Of a stretch of 64,000 nt of DNA, positions 24,596-35,440 are shown piece after piece (the first letter of the stretch is position 1; every line of letters starts with the position of its first letter). Made by a program: the position numbers and the translations under genes. This DNA is from Bradyrhizobium zhengyangense. GTDB lineage: Bacteria > Pseudomonadota > Alphaproteobacteria > Rhizobiales > Xanthobacteraceae. The stretch covers positions 186,001-250,000 of the forward strand of contig NZ_JAKLUA010000005.1 in assembly GCF_022012435.1 (NCBI RefSeq), read 5' to 3'. A model generated the notes under the pieces. It ran no database searches. It was not told the DNA's origin and was given only the letters and a program-made list of their open reading frames with translations.

Positions 24596-25366
24596 ATGCG
24601 AAACATTCTATTCTCAGCCGCCGCTATACTTCTGGCCGGATCGGCGCTGGCCGGCTCCGCCTATTCCGCCGAGCCGCCCAAGGGCGCAGCCCACAACATC
24701 GTGCTCGTGCACGGCGCATTCGTGGACCAGACGAGCTGGCAGCCCGTTGCCGATATTCTCTCGAAGAAAGGCTACAACGTCACGCTCGTGGAAAATCCGC
24801 TGACGTCGCTCGCGGCCGACGTCGACGCCACCAAACAGGCCCTCGCAAAGCAGGACGGCAAGACCGTTCTGGTCGGCCACTCCTGGGGCGGCGTGGTGAT
24901 CACGCAAGCCGGCAACGATCCCAAGGTCTCGGCGCTGGTCTATGTTTCCGCCTTCGCGCCCGACGTCGGCGAATCCCTGGCATCGCTGGCCAAGGCCGGT
25001 CCGCCGACCGAAGGCGGCAATGCGATTCATCCCGACGCGAAGGGCAATCTGTACATCGACCCCAAGGTGTTTCCGTCAGCCGTCGCCGCTGACCTTCCTC
25101 CTGAGATCGCGGCGCACCTGGCCAACACTCAGCTTCCGTTGAATCATGTTGCGTTCGAGGCCCCCGTCGACATTGCGGCCTGGCACGACAAGCCGAATTT
25201 CTACGTCATCAGCACGAAGGACAAGGTCCTCGCGCCCGAGGCCCAGAAGTCGTTCGCTGCCAGGATCAAGGCTCAGACGACGGAAGTCGCCGGCAGCCAT
25301 GCCTCGCTCGTCGTTCATGCGAAGCAAGTCGCCGAGGTCATCGAAAAGGCCGCGCTCGCGAAGTGA
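24596..25366 (+). CDS. Secreted alpha/beta hydrolase
   Basis: A 256-residue protein with signal peptide (ILFSAAAILLAGSALAGSAYSAE) and an alpha/beta-hydrolase fold: HGAF oxyanion segment, nucleophile elbow GHSWGG with S96, and a late GSHASLVVH histidine. This matches esterases of the 'alpha/beta fold hydrolase' group related to salicylate/methylester esterases. AGGAA precedes the ATG at 24596. The divergent AraC gene and shared GGACGAT sites suggest that AraC controls it. The next gene follows after 61 bases in the same direction. Confidence 0.85.
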   Translation: MRNILFSAAAILLAGSALAGSAYSAEPPKGAAHNIVLVHGAFVDQTSWQPVADILSKKGYNVTLVENPLTSLAADVDATKQALAKQDGKTVLVGHSWGGVVITQAGNDPKVSALVYVSAFAPDVGESLASLAKAGPPTEGGNAIHPDAKGNLYIDPKVFPSAVAADLPPEIAAHLANTQLPLNHVAFEAPVDIAAWHDKPNFYVISTKDKVLAPEAQKSFAARIKAQTTEVAGSHASLVVHAKQVAEVIEKAALAK

Positions 25367-25427
25367 CGGTGCCGCTCCCGGCGTGTTCGCGCCGGGAGCG
25401 CGCAGGCTCTGGAAGGGACATTCCTGC

Positions 25428-25952
25428 ATGTATAAGACATTGGTTGTCACCCTCGCTGCCTCGGCTTTTTTCACCGGAGCTGTCGCAGCTGCTCCGGCCG
25501 TCGGGAACGCGCCGCTGGATGCGGCGACCCTCGGCGCGATCAAATTGAAGTTCGGCAGGCTGATGGAGCTGGCGAACAAACACGATTTCACGGCTTTGCA
25601 TGGGATGTTCTGGCAATCGCCTTCGACCCTGTTGGTGGCCAAGAGCGCGATTCCTTCTGAAGGAAACTGGGCCGGCTATTGGGGCAACGAAGCGATCGAT
25701 CAAAAACTGCATGATATCGGCAGCTCGGGTCCGGTCGTGATCGAGCCGGATTATTCAAAGCTCAGGGTTGTCGGTCTGACGCGCGACGTCGCCGAGTCCT
25801 ATGTGCCGATGAACATCACCGTCTCCTATGCGGGACAGGACGGAACGGCGAGGCCCTTTCTCATGATCATCAATTGGCTTCGCGCCGGGAAAGACTGGAA
25901 GATCGCGTCCGAAATCATCTTGCCGGTACCAGCGGTACCCGCGGCGAAATGA
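25428..25952 (+). CDS. Secreted NTF2/SnoaL-like protein
   Basis: A 174-residue protein with signal peptide (LVVTLAASAFFTGAVAAAPA). The mature part resembles an NTF2-like (DUF4440/SnoaL) alpha+beta cone: FGRLMELANKHDFTALHGMFWQSP, a central strand region, and RPFLMIINWLRAGKDWKIASEII at the end. Members bind small hydrophobic ligands or serve as enzymes; nothing here fixes which. GGAAGGGA lies upstream of the ATG at 25428. Likely co-transcribed with the hydrolase. Confidence 0.65.
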   Translation: MYKTLVVTLAASAFFTGAVAAAPAVGNAPLDAATLGAIKLKFGRLMELANKHDFTALHGMFWQSPSTLLVAKSAIPSEGNWAGYWGNEAIDQKLHDIGSSGPVVIEPDYSKLRVVGLTRDVAESYVPMNITVSYAGQDGTARPFLMIINWLRAGKDWKIASEIILPVPAVPAAK

Positions 25953-25962
25953 CCAGGAAAAG

Positions 25963-27600
<1,638 letters not shown>

Positions 27601-27607
27601 CACGCCC

Positions 27608-28786
27608 TCACTTGAACGTCTTGCGCGGATCGAAGGCGTCGCGCACGGCTTCGCCCGTGAAAAGCAGGAGCGAGAGCATGATCGCGACCGAGAAGAAGCC
27701 GGCAAAGCCGAGCCACGGCGCCTGCACATTGGCCTTGGCCTGCGACAGCAATTCACCCAGCGAAGGCGAGCCGGGCGGCAAGCCGAAGCCGAGAAAATCG
27801 AGCGCGGTCAGCGTCATCACCGAGGACGAGACGATGAACGGCAGGAAGGTCATGGTCGCCACCATCGCATTCGGCAACAGGTGACGGAACATGATCATGA
27901 CATTGGAGACCCCGAGCGCCCGCGCCGCCTGGATGTACTCGAAATTGCGGCCGCGCAGGAATTCCGCGCGCACGAGGCCCACCAGCGACACCCAGTGAAA
28001 CAGCACCATGATGCCGAGCAGGATGAAGAAGCCTGGCGGAAGCACGGCCGATATGATCAGCAGCAGATAGAGATAGGGGATCGAGTTCCAGATCTCGATG
28101 AAACGCTGGAACAGGAGATCGGTCCACCCGCCAAAATAGCCCTGCACGCCACCGGCGATGATGCCGATGACCGACGAGCAGATCGTGAGTGCGAGGCCGA
28201 ACAGCACGGAGATGCGGAAGCCGTAAATCAGCCGGGCGACGACGTCGCGGCCCTGATCGTCGGTACCGAGCCAGTTGTATTCGAGGTCGCGGCAGCTCTT
28301 CAGCCCCTTCTTCTCCACCACCGGCTTGCATTGCGCTTCCGTCAGCAACCATGTCGGCGGCGACGGCGCCGGCGTCGGCAAATCAAGATTGTGGGTGTCG
28401 TAGGAATAGCGGACCAGCGGCCAGAGGATGGTGCCGCCCTTGTCCTTGATGAGCTTCTGCAGATACGGGTCGCGATAATCGGCGGCGGTCTCGAAATCGC
28501 CGCCGAATGTCGTTTCCGAATAGGTCACGAAGGCCGGCCAGTAGAGATGGCCGTCGAACTTGATCAGGAACGGCCGGTCGTTGGCGATAAGCTCGGCGAA
28601 CAGCGAGACGACGAACAGGGCTATGAAGATCCAGAACGACCAGTAACCGCGGCGATTAGCCTTGAAGTTCTGCCAGCGCCGCTTGTTGAGCGGCGACGGC
28701 ACGAACGGCTTGCGCGTGATCGGCACGGCGTCGCCGAGCGGCGACTTTGCGGTGGTTTCGATCGGAGTGGGGGCTGTCAGCGTCAT
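27608..28786 (-). CDS. yejE: Peptide ABC transporter permease YejE
   Basis: A 392-residue inner-membrane permease of the DppC/OppC type. A long periplasmic insert separates the first helix (YWSFWIFIALFVVSLFAELI) from the rest; YNWLGTDDQGRDVVARL and the EAA-like loop (EYIQAARALGVSNVMIMFRHLLPN) are clear. Starts in an ATGA overlap with the yejB stop. The frame is open through yejB in another phase, but that is a shadow. Confidence 0.93.
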   Translation of the reverse strand: MTLTAPTPIETTAKSPLGDAVPITRKPFVPSPLNKRRWQNFKANRRGYWSFWIFIALFVVSLFAELIANDRPFLIKFDGHLYWPAFVTYSETTFGGDFETAADYRDPYLQKLIKDKGGTILWPLVRYSYDTHNLDLPTPAPSPPTWLLTEAQCKPVVEKKGLKSCRDLEYNWLGTDDQGRDVVARLIYGFRISVLFGLALTICSSVIGIIAGGVQGYFGGWTDLLFQRFIEIWNSIPYLYLLLIISAVLPPGFFILLGIMVLFHWVSLVGLVRAEFLRGRNFEYIQAARALGVSNVMIMFRHLLPNAMVATMTFLPFIVSSSVMTLTALDFLGFGLPPGSPSLGELLSQAKANVQAPWLGFAGFFSVAIMLSLLLFTGEAVRDAFDPRKTFK

Positions 28787-29895
28787 CAGACCTCCCGCGC
28801 CTCGAAATCGATCCGTGGATCGATCCACATGTAGGTCAAGTCGGAGATCAGACCGATCACGAGCCCCATGAGCGAAAATATGTAGAGCGTCCCGAACACG
28901 ACCGGATAGTCGCGGTTGAGCACGCTCTCGAACGAGAGCAGACCGAGCCCATCGAGCGAGAAGATGGTCTCGATCAACAGCGCTCCCGAGAAGAATGCGC
29001 TGATGAACGCGCCGGGGAAGCCCGCGATGACGATCAGCATGGCATTGCGGAAGATGTGACCATAGAGCACCTGGCGCTCGCTGCAGCCCTTGGCCCGCGC
29101 CGTCATGACATATTGCTTGCGAATCTCGTCCAGGAAGGAGTTCTTGGTGAGAAGCGTCATGGTCGCGAAGGCACCGAGCGCCATCGCGATCAGCGGCAGC
29201 GTCAGGTGCCAGAAATAATCGATGATCTTCCAGTACCACGGAAAGCTCGACCAGCCGTCGGAGGTCAATCCGCGCAGGGGGAACCAGTTGAAGAACGAGC
29301 CGCCGGCAAACAGGATGATCAGGAGAATCGCAAACAGGAATCCCGGGATCGCATAGCCGAGCACGATCACGCCCGATGTCCAGACATCGAAGCGCGAGCC
29401 GTCCTTGACGGCCTTGCGGATGCCGAGAGGAATCGAGATCATGTAGGTCAGCAGCGTGAGCCAAAGACCGAGCGAGATCGAGACCGGCAGCTTCTCCTTG
29501 ATGAGTTGGATCACGCTGACATCGCGGAAATAGCTCCTGCCGAAGTCGAAGCGGGCGAAATTCCAGACCATCAGCGCGAAGCGTTCCGGCGCCGGCTTGT
29601 CGAAGCCGAACTGCTTCTCGAGATTCTTGATGAAATCGGGGTCCAGCCCCTGCGCGCCGCGATATTTCGAATTGATGGCGTCGCCGCCCGCACCCACCTG
29701 ACCGGGCGCACGTTGCGCGAAATCGCCGCCGCCGGAGATGCGCGAGGTCCCGCCGGTGTCGGCACCCGAGAGCTGCGCGATCACGCGCTCGACCGGACCG
29801 CCCGGCGCAAATTGCACGACCACGAAGGAGATGAAGAGGATGCCGAGCAGCGTCGGAATCATCAGCAGAATGCGGCGGGCGATATAGGTGGTCAT
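28786..29895 (-). CDS. yejB: Peptide ABC transporter permease YejB
   Basis: A 369-residue DppB/OppB-type permease: first helix IARRILLMIPTLLGILFISF, the family phrase FAPGGPVERVI, a periplasmic insert of ~80 residues, and the cytoplasmic loop (QYVMTARAKGCSERQVLYGHIFRNAM). ATG at 29895 follows the upstream binding-protein stop by 2 bases. It pairs with YejE. Confidence 0.93.
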   Translation of the reverse strand: MTTYIARRILLMIPTLLGILFISFVVVQFAPGGPVERVIAQLSGADTGGTSRISGGGDFAQRAPGQVGAGGDAINSKYRGAQGLDPDFIKNLEKQFGFDKPAPERFALMVWNFARFDFGRSYFRDVSVIQLIKEKLPVSISLGLWLTLLTYMISIPLGIRKAVKDGSRFDVWTSGVIVLGYAIPGFLFAILLIILFAGGSFFNWFPLRGLTSDGWSSFPWYWKIIDYFWHLTLPLIAMALGAFATMTLLTKNSFLDEIRKQYVMTARAKGCSERQVLYGHIFRNAMLIVIAGFPGAFISAFFSGALLIETIFSLDGLGLLSFESVLNRDYPVVFGTLYIFSLMGLVIGLISDLTYMWIDPRIDFEAREV

Positions 29896-29897
29896 GA

Positions 29898-31769
29898 TTA
29901 TTTCGCCTGCTCGAGCTTGGCGGCCTTGGCGGCATCGTACCACCAGTTCTCAGGCGCGCCGACGCCTTGCGCATATTTCGGCGGCTTGTCGGGATGGCTG
30001 AACTGATCCCAATAGGCGACGCGATGGAAATTCGCATACCATTGCGGCACCCAATAGCGCCCGGCGCGGAACACACGGTCGAACGCCCGGCACGCCGTGG
30101 TCAGTTCCGCTCTGGTCTGGGCCGCGATAATCTTGTCGATGAGGGCGTCGATGACAGGATCGGAGATCCCGGCGAGATTGTACGACCCTTTGGTCTTGGC
30201 AGCCTGCGAGGAGAAGAACGCCCGCATGGCATCGCCTGGCGTCGCCGACATCGAGAAGCGCTCGATCGTCATGTCGAAATCGAAATCCTCGAGCCGCGCG
30301 CGGTACTGCACGGCATCCACCAGGCGGAACGTAGCGTCGATGCCGAGCGTGGCGAGGTTCTTCAAATACGGCCCGTGATGCGGCTGGATCGACTGCTCGT
30401 CGTTCAGGAACTCGATCGTGAAGGGCTCGCCATTGGGCAGCACCCGCTTGCGGTCCTTGATGATGTAGCCCGCCGCGTTCAGCAACTCGCCTGCCCTGCG
30501 CAGCAGGGCCCGGTCCTGTCCCGACCCATCCGACACCGGCGGCACGAAAGGCTGGCCGAACACTTCGTCGGGCACTTTGCCACGGAAGGGCTCCAGCAGC
30601 GCGAGCTCTTCCGGCGAAGGCGGGCCCGATACCATCATGTCGGAGTTCTGAAACGGCGATTGCGTGCGCGCATAGGCGCCGTACATGATCGACTTGTTGG
30701 TCCACTCGAAGTCGAAGGCGCAGATCAGCGCCTCGCGCACGCGCGGATCCCTGAACTTGTCGCGGCGCAGATTGATGAACCAGCCCTGCGCGCCCGACGG
30801 GGTCTCGTCCGGCAGTTGCTCCTGCTTGACGCGACCGTCCTTCACCGCGGGGAAATCGTAGCGCGTGGCCCAGATGCGCGAGGTGAGCTCCTCGCGGAAC
30901 AGGTAGTTCTTGCCGGTGAAGCCCTCGAAGGCGACGTCGCGGTCGCGGTAGAATTCGTAGCGCACCGTGTCGAAATTGTAGCTGCCGCGGCAGACCGGCA
31001 GGTCGGCGCCCCACCAGTCCTTGACGCGGTCGTATTCGATGTAGCGGTTCACCTCGAACCTGCCGACCTTGTAGGGGCCGGAGCCCAGCGGCGTGTCGAG
31101 CGTCGATTCATCGAAGGCGCGCGTGGCATAGTACGCCTTCGAGAAGATCGGCAGGCTCGCGACATAGAGTGGCACGTCGCGGGCGCGGTTCGGCGCAAAG
31201 GTGACGACCACCGTAGCGTCATCGAGCGCCTCGGCCTTCACGAAATCGCGGAGCTGTACGACGATCAGCGGATGCCCCTTGTCCTTCAGCGCATTGAACG
31301 AGAAGGCAACGTCATGCGCCGTGAGCTTCGAGCCGTCGTGGAAACGCGCCTCGGGCCTGATCGTGAAGGTGTAGGCCAGCTTGTCCGGCGAGATACGCAC
31401 CGATTTCGCCGCCAGCCCATACATCGCGTCGGGCTCGTCATTGGCGCGCGCCATCAGCGCCGCGAAAGTCATGTCCATGCCCTGCGCGCCCTCGCCCTTC
31501 ATGATGTAGGCGTTGAGCGAAGAAAACGTGAAATAGGACTGGTTGTAGGCCCGGACCGACGGGATCAGCGAAAACGCACCGCCCTTCGGCGCGTCAGGAT
31601 TGACGTAGCCGAAATGGTGAAAGTCGGCGGGATATTTGAGATCGCCGAAGGCCGAAATGCCGTGGGCTTCGGCCGGCCCCTCGGACGCCGCTGCGCCACG
31701 GAGTGCGGCAGCGCTGAGCGCGCCGCCGACACCGAGGACCAGCACATGCCGGCGTGAAAGCTGCGCCAT
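29898..31769 (-). CDS. Extracellular solute-binding protein family 5 (second copy)
   Basis: A 623-residue periplasmic peptide-binding protein. The N-terminus (AQLSRRHVLVLGVGG) has a twin arginine and a hydrophobic stretch, so Tat export is likely. Family-5 features: FGYVNPDAPKGGAFSL, PEARFHDGSKLTAHDVAFSF, LGSGPYKVGRFEVNRYIEY. It is a diverged paralogue of the gene just upstream. The ATG at 31769 with GAGGAAA is preferred; a TTG at 31787 would overlap the preceding stop. Confidence 0.9.
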   Translation of the reverse strand: MAQLSRRHVLVLGVGGALSAAALRGAAASEGPAEAHGISAFGDLKYPADFHHFGYVNPDAPKGGAFSLIPSVRAYNQSYFTFSSLNAYIMKGEGAQGMDMTFAALMARANDEPDAMYGLAAKSVRISPDKLAYTFTIRPEARFHDGSKLTAHDVAFSFNALKDKGHPLIVVQLRDFVKAEALDDATVVVTFAPNRARDVPLYVASLPIFSKAYYATRAFDESTLDTPLGSGPYKVGRFEVNRYIEYDRVKDWWGADLPVCRGSYNFDTVRYEFYRDRDVAFEGFTGKNYLFREELTSRIWATRYDFPAVKDGRVKQEQLPDETPSGAQGWFINLRRDKFRDPRVREALICAFDFEWTNKSIMYGAYARTQSPFQNSDMMVSGPPSPEELALLEPFRGKVPDEVFGQPFVPPVSDGSGQDRALLRRAGELLNAAGYIIKDRKRVLPNGEPFTIEFLNDEQSIQPHHGPYLKNLATLGIDATFRLVDAVQYRARLEDFDFDMTIERFSMSATPGDAMRAFFSSQAAKTKGSYNLAGISDPVIDALIDKIIAAQTRAELTTACRAFDRVFRAGRYWVPQWYANFHRVAYWDQFSHPDKPPKYAQGVGAPENWWYDAAKAAKLEQAK

Positions 31770-31783
31770 GCGCAATTGTTTCC

Positions 31784-33679
31784 TCAAGAGCGTTTTCCGA
31801 TACGCGCCGCCTTGTCAGCGTCATACCACCACAGCGTCGGCAGGCCGGACCGGCCGTATTTCGGCAGCGGCTCGGCATGGCTGAAGCGGTCCCAGCGGGC
31901 GTAGCGCGTGAAGCCGTAGGTGAATTGCGGCACCAGGTAGAAATTCCACAGCAGCACGCGATCGAGTGCGTGGGTCGCTGCGACAAGCTGGGCACGGTCC
32001 TTGGCGTAGATCACCTTCTCGATCAACGCATCGATCGCGGGATTCTTGATGCCGATGGTGTTGCGCGCACCCGGCATGTCGGCGGCCTGTGAGCCCCAGA
32101 ACTCGCGCTGCTCGTTGCCGGGCGAAAGCGACTCGCCCCATTGATCGATGATCATATCGAAGTCGAAGCTACGCAGCCGGTTCTGGTATTGCGCATCGTC
32201 GACGACGCGGATCGAGGTGCTGACGCCGATCCGCTCCAACGAGGGCTTGTAGAACAGCGCGATGCGCTCCGACGACGGATCCTGCACCAGGATCTCGACC
32301 GAAAGCGGCTTTCCAGCGCTGTCGACCAGCTTGTGGTCCTTCACCTCGAAGCCGGCTTCCTTGAGCAGCCTTGCTGCCTCGCGCAGATTGGCGCGCACGG
32401 CTTCCGGGTTGCCGCCGACCGGATTCTGGTAGGCCGTGGTGAAGACCTCCGGCGGCACCTTGTCCTTCACGGCTTGAAGGATCTCCAGTTCCTGCCCCTG
32501 CGGCAGGCCGGAGGACGCAAGGTCGGTCCCCTCGAAATAGCTGTTGATGCGCTTGTACTGGCCGTAGAACAGCTGCTTGTTCATCTCCTCGAAGTCGAAG
32601 GCGTAGTTGAAGGCACGGCGCAGCCGCGCGTCCTTGAACTGGTCGCGGCGGATGTTGAAGGCGAAGGCCTGCATGCGGCCGGAATCGTTGATCGGGAATT
32701 CTTCCTTGAGCACGCGCTTCTCGGCCACGGCGGGGAAATCGTAGGCCTTGGCCCACTGCTTGGCCGAGTTTTCGGCAATCCAGTCGGCCTGATCGGCCTT
32801 GAAGGCTTCCAGCGCGACGAGGTTATCGCGGAAGAACTCGAAACGCAGCTCGTCGAAATTGTTGGTACCGATCTGGCTCGGGACGTTGGCGCCCCAATAA
32901 TCCTTCACGCGTTCGAGCTTGACCGAGCGTCCGGCCACGAATTCCTTGATCTTGTACGGGCCGGAGCCGAGCGGCGGCTCCAGCGTGGTCGCGCTGACAT
33001 CGCGCTTGCGCCCCTGCGCATCGGTGCCTTCCCACCAATGCTTCGGCAGCACCGTCAGCTCGCCCACGATGGTCGGCAATTCGCGGTTGCCCGGCGCGTC
33101 GAAGGTGAACTTGACGTCACCTTCACCGACTTTCTCGGCCTTCACCACATGACGGTAGTAGGACGCGTACATCGGCGACTGCTTCTTGAACGTCTCGAGC
33201 GAGAAGATCACGTCCTCCGGCGTCACCGGCTTGCCATCGTGCCAGCGCGCCTCTTTCCGCAAGCGATAGGTCACCCAGGAGAAATCGTCCGGATGCTGCG
33301 CGGATTCGGCGAGCTCGCCATATTCGGTGGCGACCTCGTCCTGGGCGCGCGTCATCAGGGTTTCGTAGATCAGCGCCGCGGCCGGCGCGAGCGAGCCCTT
33401 GATGCCGGCAACCGCGAGGTTGAAATTGTCGAAAGTCCCGAGCGAGATCAGCCGCGCGACTCCGCCCTTGGGCGCGTCCGGATTGACATAGTCGAAGCGC
33501 TTGAAGCCGGCGGGATATTTGATGTCGCCGAACAGCGACAACGCATGGCGCCAAGGGAGTTCACCGGCCGATTGCGCCTCTGCCGTGCCGACGACGGGAA
33601 CACCCGCCGCAGAGCCGAGGACGGGAAGCGCGGCAACGGCCGCGCCGGTGAGCAGGAGATCGCGTCGGGTAATGGCCAA
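31784..33679 (-). CDS. Extracellular solute-binding protein family 5 (first copy)
   Basis: A 631-residue binding protein and first gene of the yej-type operon. The signal AITRRDLLLTGAAVAAL is a twin-arginine type. Conserved segments: FDYVNPDAPKGGVARLI, KEARWHDGKPVTPEDVIFSLETF, PPLGSGPYKIKEFVAGRSVKLERVKDYWGANVP. The frame allows only a TTG start (33679), with GGGA 7 bases upstream. Two paralogous binding proteins feeding one permease suggest two related peptide ligands. Confidence 0.9.
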   Translation of the reverse strand: MAITRRDLLLTGAAVAALPVLGSAAGVPVVGTAEAQSAGELPWRHALSLFGDIKYPAGFKRFDYVNPDAPKGGVARLISLGTFDNFNLAVAGIKGSLAPAAALIYETLMTRAQDEVATEYGELAESAQHPDDFSWVTYRLRKEARWHDGKPVTPEDVIFSLETFKKQSPMYASYYRHVVKAEKVGEGDVKFTFDAPGNRELPTIVGELTVLPKHWWEGTDAQGRKRDVSATTLEPPLGSGPYKIKEFVAGRSVKLERVKDYWGANVPSQIGTNNFDELRFEFFRDNLVALEAFKADQADWIAENSAKQWAKAYDFPAVAEKRVLKEEFPINDSGRMQAFAFNIRRDQFKDARLRRAFNYAFDFEEMNKQLFYGQYKRINSYFEGTDLASSGLPQGQELEILQAVKDKVPPEVFTTAYQNPVGGNPEAVRANLREAARLLKEAGFEVKDHKLVDSAGKPLSVEILVQDPSSERIALFYKPSLERIGVSTSIRVVDDAQYQNRLRSFDFDMIIDQWGESLSPGNEQREFWGSQAADMPGARNTIGIKNPAIDALIEKVIYAKDRAQLVAATHALDRVLLWNFYLVPQFTYGFTRYARWDRFSHAEPLPKYGRSGLPTLWWYDADKAARIGKRS

Positions 33680-33840
33680 ATCAACATCCCAGTCTTGAAG
33701 GAGGTTACCCCTTTAAGTGCTCAATATAGGCGAGGTTTCGACGGAATATGTTGCTTTTTCCTCATCTTGGAAGGCCGGACGGCCCGTCAGATGCGGCCAA
33801 ACGCCCCGATAACAACGCCGCGAGCCCCGGATATGGAAAC

Positions 33841-33862
33841 GGCCAGGCTTTGGGGCCTGGCC
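33841..33862 (-). terminator. Hairpin downstream of cycM
   Basis: Arms GGCCAGGC / GCCTGGCC with a 6-base loop, 29 bases beyond the cycM stop on the minus strand and followed there by GTTTCC. The U run is short, so termination may be incomplete. Confidence 0.6.
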
Positions 33863-33890
33863 GCACATTCCAAATTGAAACCGAAGAGCC

Positions 33891-34445
33891 TTATTTCGCC
33901 GCGGTCGGGAGCGGCTTCGGGCTGTCGGAGAGGCTGTTCAGATAGGCGATGACGTCGGCGCGCTCCGAGTCCTTCGGGATACCGGCAAAACCCATCGCGG
34001 TGCCGGGGATGTCACCCTTCGGGTTGGCGATGAACTTGTTCAGCTCGTCGATGGTCCAGGTGCCGCCCTTGGCCTTCATCGCGGCCGAGAAGTTGAAGCC
34101 GTTGCGGCCTTCGCCACGGTGATCGTCAACGATGCCAAAGAGGTTCGGACCGACGCGGTTCGGCCCCCCCTTCTCGAAGGTGTGGCAGGCGCCGCATTTC
34201 TTGGCGGCAGCAGCACCCTTCTCGACGGAGGCGGTCTGGAGCAGCTTTTCGATCGGCTCGGACGGGGCTGCGGCCGCGGCGGCGCCACCCTTGTCACCAG
34301 CTTCTTCCTTCACGGCGATCTCGAAGCCCGGCTTTTCCGGCATCTTGGGCGAGAACAGCGCCTGGGCGGTGAAGCTCGTCACCAGCAGAATGAGACAGGT
34401 GCCGAGCACAGCACCGAGAATCTTATTGAGTTCGAAAGAGTCCAT
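33891..34445 (-). CDS. cycM: Membrane-anchored cytochrome c (CycM type)
   Basis: A 184-residue cytochrome, the same length as I recall for CycM of Bradyrhizobium. An uncleaved N-terminal helix (ILGAVLGTCLILLVTSFTAQAL) anchors it; a linker rich in alanine and glutamate follows, then a class I cytochrome c domain with heme motif C84-GAC-H88, PNRVGPNLFG and the methionine-containing stretch PGTAMGFAG. CycM passes electrons from the bc1 complex to the aa3-type oxidase. Divergent from kdsB across about 230 bases. Confidence 0.92.
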   Translation of the reverse strand: MDSFELNKILGAVLGTCLILLVTSFTAQALFSPKMPEKPGFEIAVKEEAGDKGGAAAAAAPSEPIEKLLQTASVEKGAAAAKKCGACHTFEKGGPNRVGPNLFGIVDDHRGEGRNGFNFSAAMKAKGGTWTIDELNKFIANPKGDIPGTAMGFAGIPKDSERADVIAYLNSLSDSPKPLPTAAK

Positions 34446-34678
34446 TTCCGGCTAGGCCCCGCACCGCAAGAAGGAATTAGCGGCCGGGCGGCCGCCAGGA
34501 CGAGCCTCGGGAGAATCAAACGTTCCTTATTGTTTCCCCGAGTTTTGCCATTCAGATATCGGTTTGCCCGTGGTCTGGCAACCCGTATAAGCGACCCGGC
34601 TTCCCGCCCGTCCCCACCCCATTTCTCGGTGCGGAAAACGTCCCGTTTCCAAGCTCTTGAACCCAAGCCTTTGAACCG

Positions 34679-35419
34679 ATGATCGATCCCCGCATCCTGG
34701 TGCTGATCCCGGCCCGCATGGCCGCCACCCGCCTGCCCGGCAAGCCGCTCGCCGATATCGCCGGCCTGCCAATGATCGTGCATGTGATGCGGCGCGCCGT
34801 GGCCGCCGGTATCGGCCGGGTTGCAGTGGCAACCGACACGGACGAGATCGCGTCCGTCGTGACCGCCCATGGCGGCGAGGCGGTGATGACCAGCCCCGCG
34901 CACCCCTCCGGCTCCGACCGCATCCACGAGGCCATGCAGAAGCTCGATCCTGGCGGCCAAGCCGAGATCGTGGTCAATCTGCAGGGGGATTTCCCGACGA
35001 TTACGGTCGACAACATTCGTGAAGTGCTGCCGCCGCTGGAAGACCCTGCCGTGGACATCGCCACGCTGGCCTCGCAGATCCACACCGAGGAAGAGGACCT
35101 CGCCCCAAGCGTCGTGAAGGCGATTGGAACCTCGCTCGGCGGCAGGCGCATGCGCGCACTTTATTTCACCCGCGCGACCGCGCCGACCGGCGACGGACCG
35201 CGCTACCATCATATCGGCCTCTACGCCTATCGCCGCGCGGCGCTGGAGCGCTACGTTTCGCTGCCGCCCTCCCCGCTGGAATTGCAGGAAAAGCTCGAGC
35301 AGCTCCGAGCCCTGGAGGCCGGAATGCGGATTGACTTCACTATCGTCGATACCGTCCCCCGGGGTGTCGACACGCCTGCGGATCTCGAGACCGCCCGCGG
35401 CATCCTTTCCAAATCCTGA
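34679..35419 (+). CDS. kdsB: 3-deoxy-manno-octulosonate cytidylyltransferase
   Basis: A 246-residue enzyme that makes CMP-Kdo for lipopolysaccharide inner core. Diagnostic: IPARMAATRLPGKPLADIAG at the start, ATDTDEI, TSPAHPSGSDRI and VVNLQGDFP, then YHHIGLYAYRRAALERYV. Length is usual. No other LPS gene is adjacent; pheA follows after 21 bases and may share the transcript. Confidence 0.95.
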   Translation: MIDPRILVLIPARMAATRLPGKPLADIAGLPMIVHVMRRAVAAGIGRVAVATDTDEIASVVTAHGGEAVMTSPAHPSGSDRIHEAMQKLDPGGQAEIVVNLQGDFPTITVDNIREVLPPLEDPAVDIATLASQIHTEEEDLAPSVVKAIGTSLGGRRMRALYFTRATAPTGDGPRYHHIGLYAYRRAALERYVSLPPSPLELQEKLEQLRALEAGMRIDFTIVDTVPRGVDTPADLETARGILSKS

Positions 35420-35440
35420 GCCGCTGCTACAAGGCCCGTC

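Noticed and set aside
27608..30076. A single 822-codon minus frame joining yejE to sequence within yejB
   Set aside because: Only its last 392 codons are YejE; the upstream part is a shadow frame of YejB, which has its own proper start at 29895.
28747..33952. Long plus-strand frames across the yej operon (419, 596 and 603 codons)
   Set aside because: Antisense to clear transporter genes, no domains, charge-rich composition typical of reverse frames.
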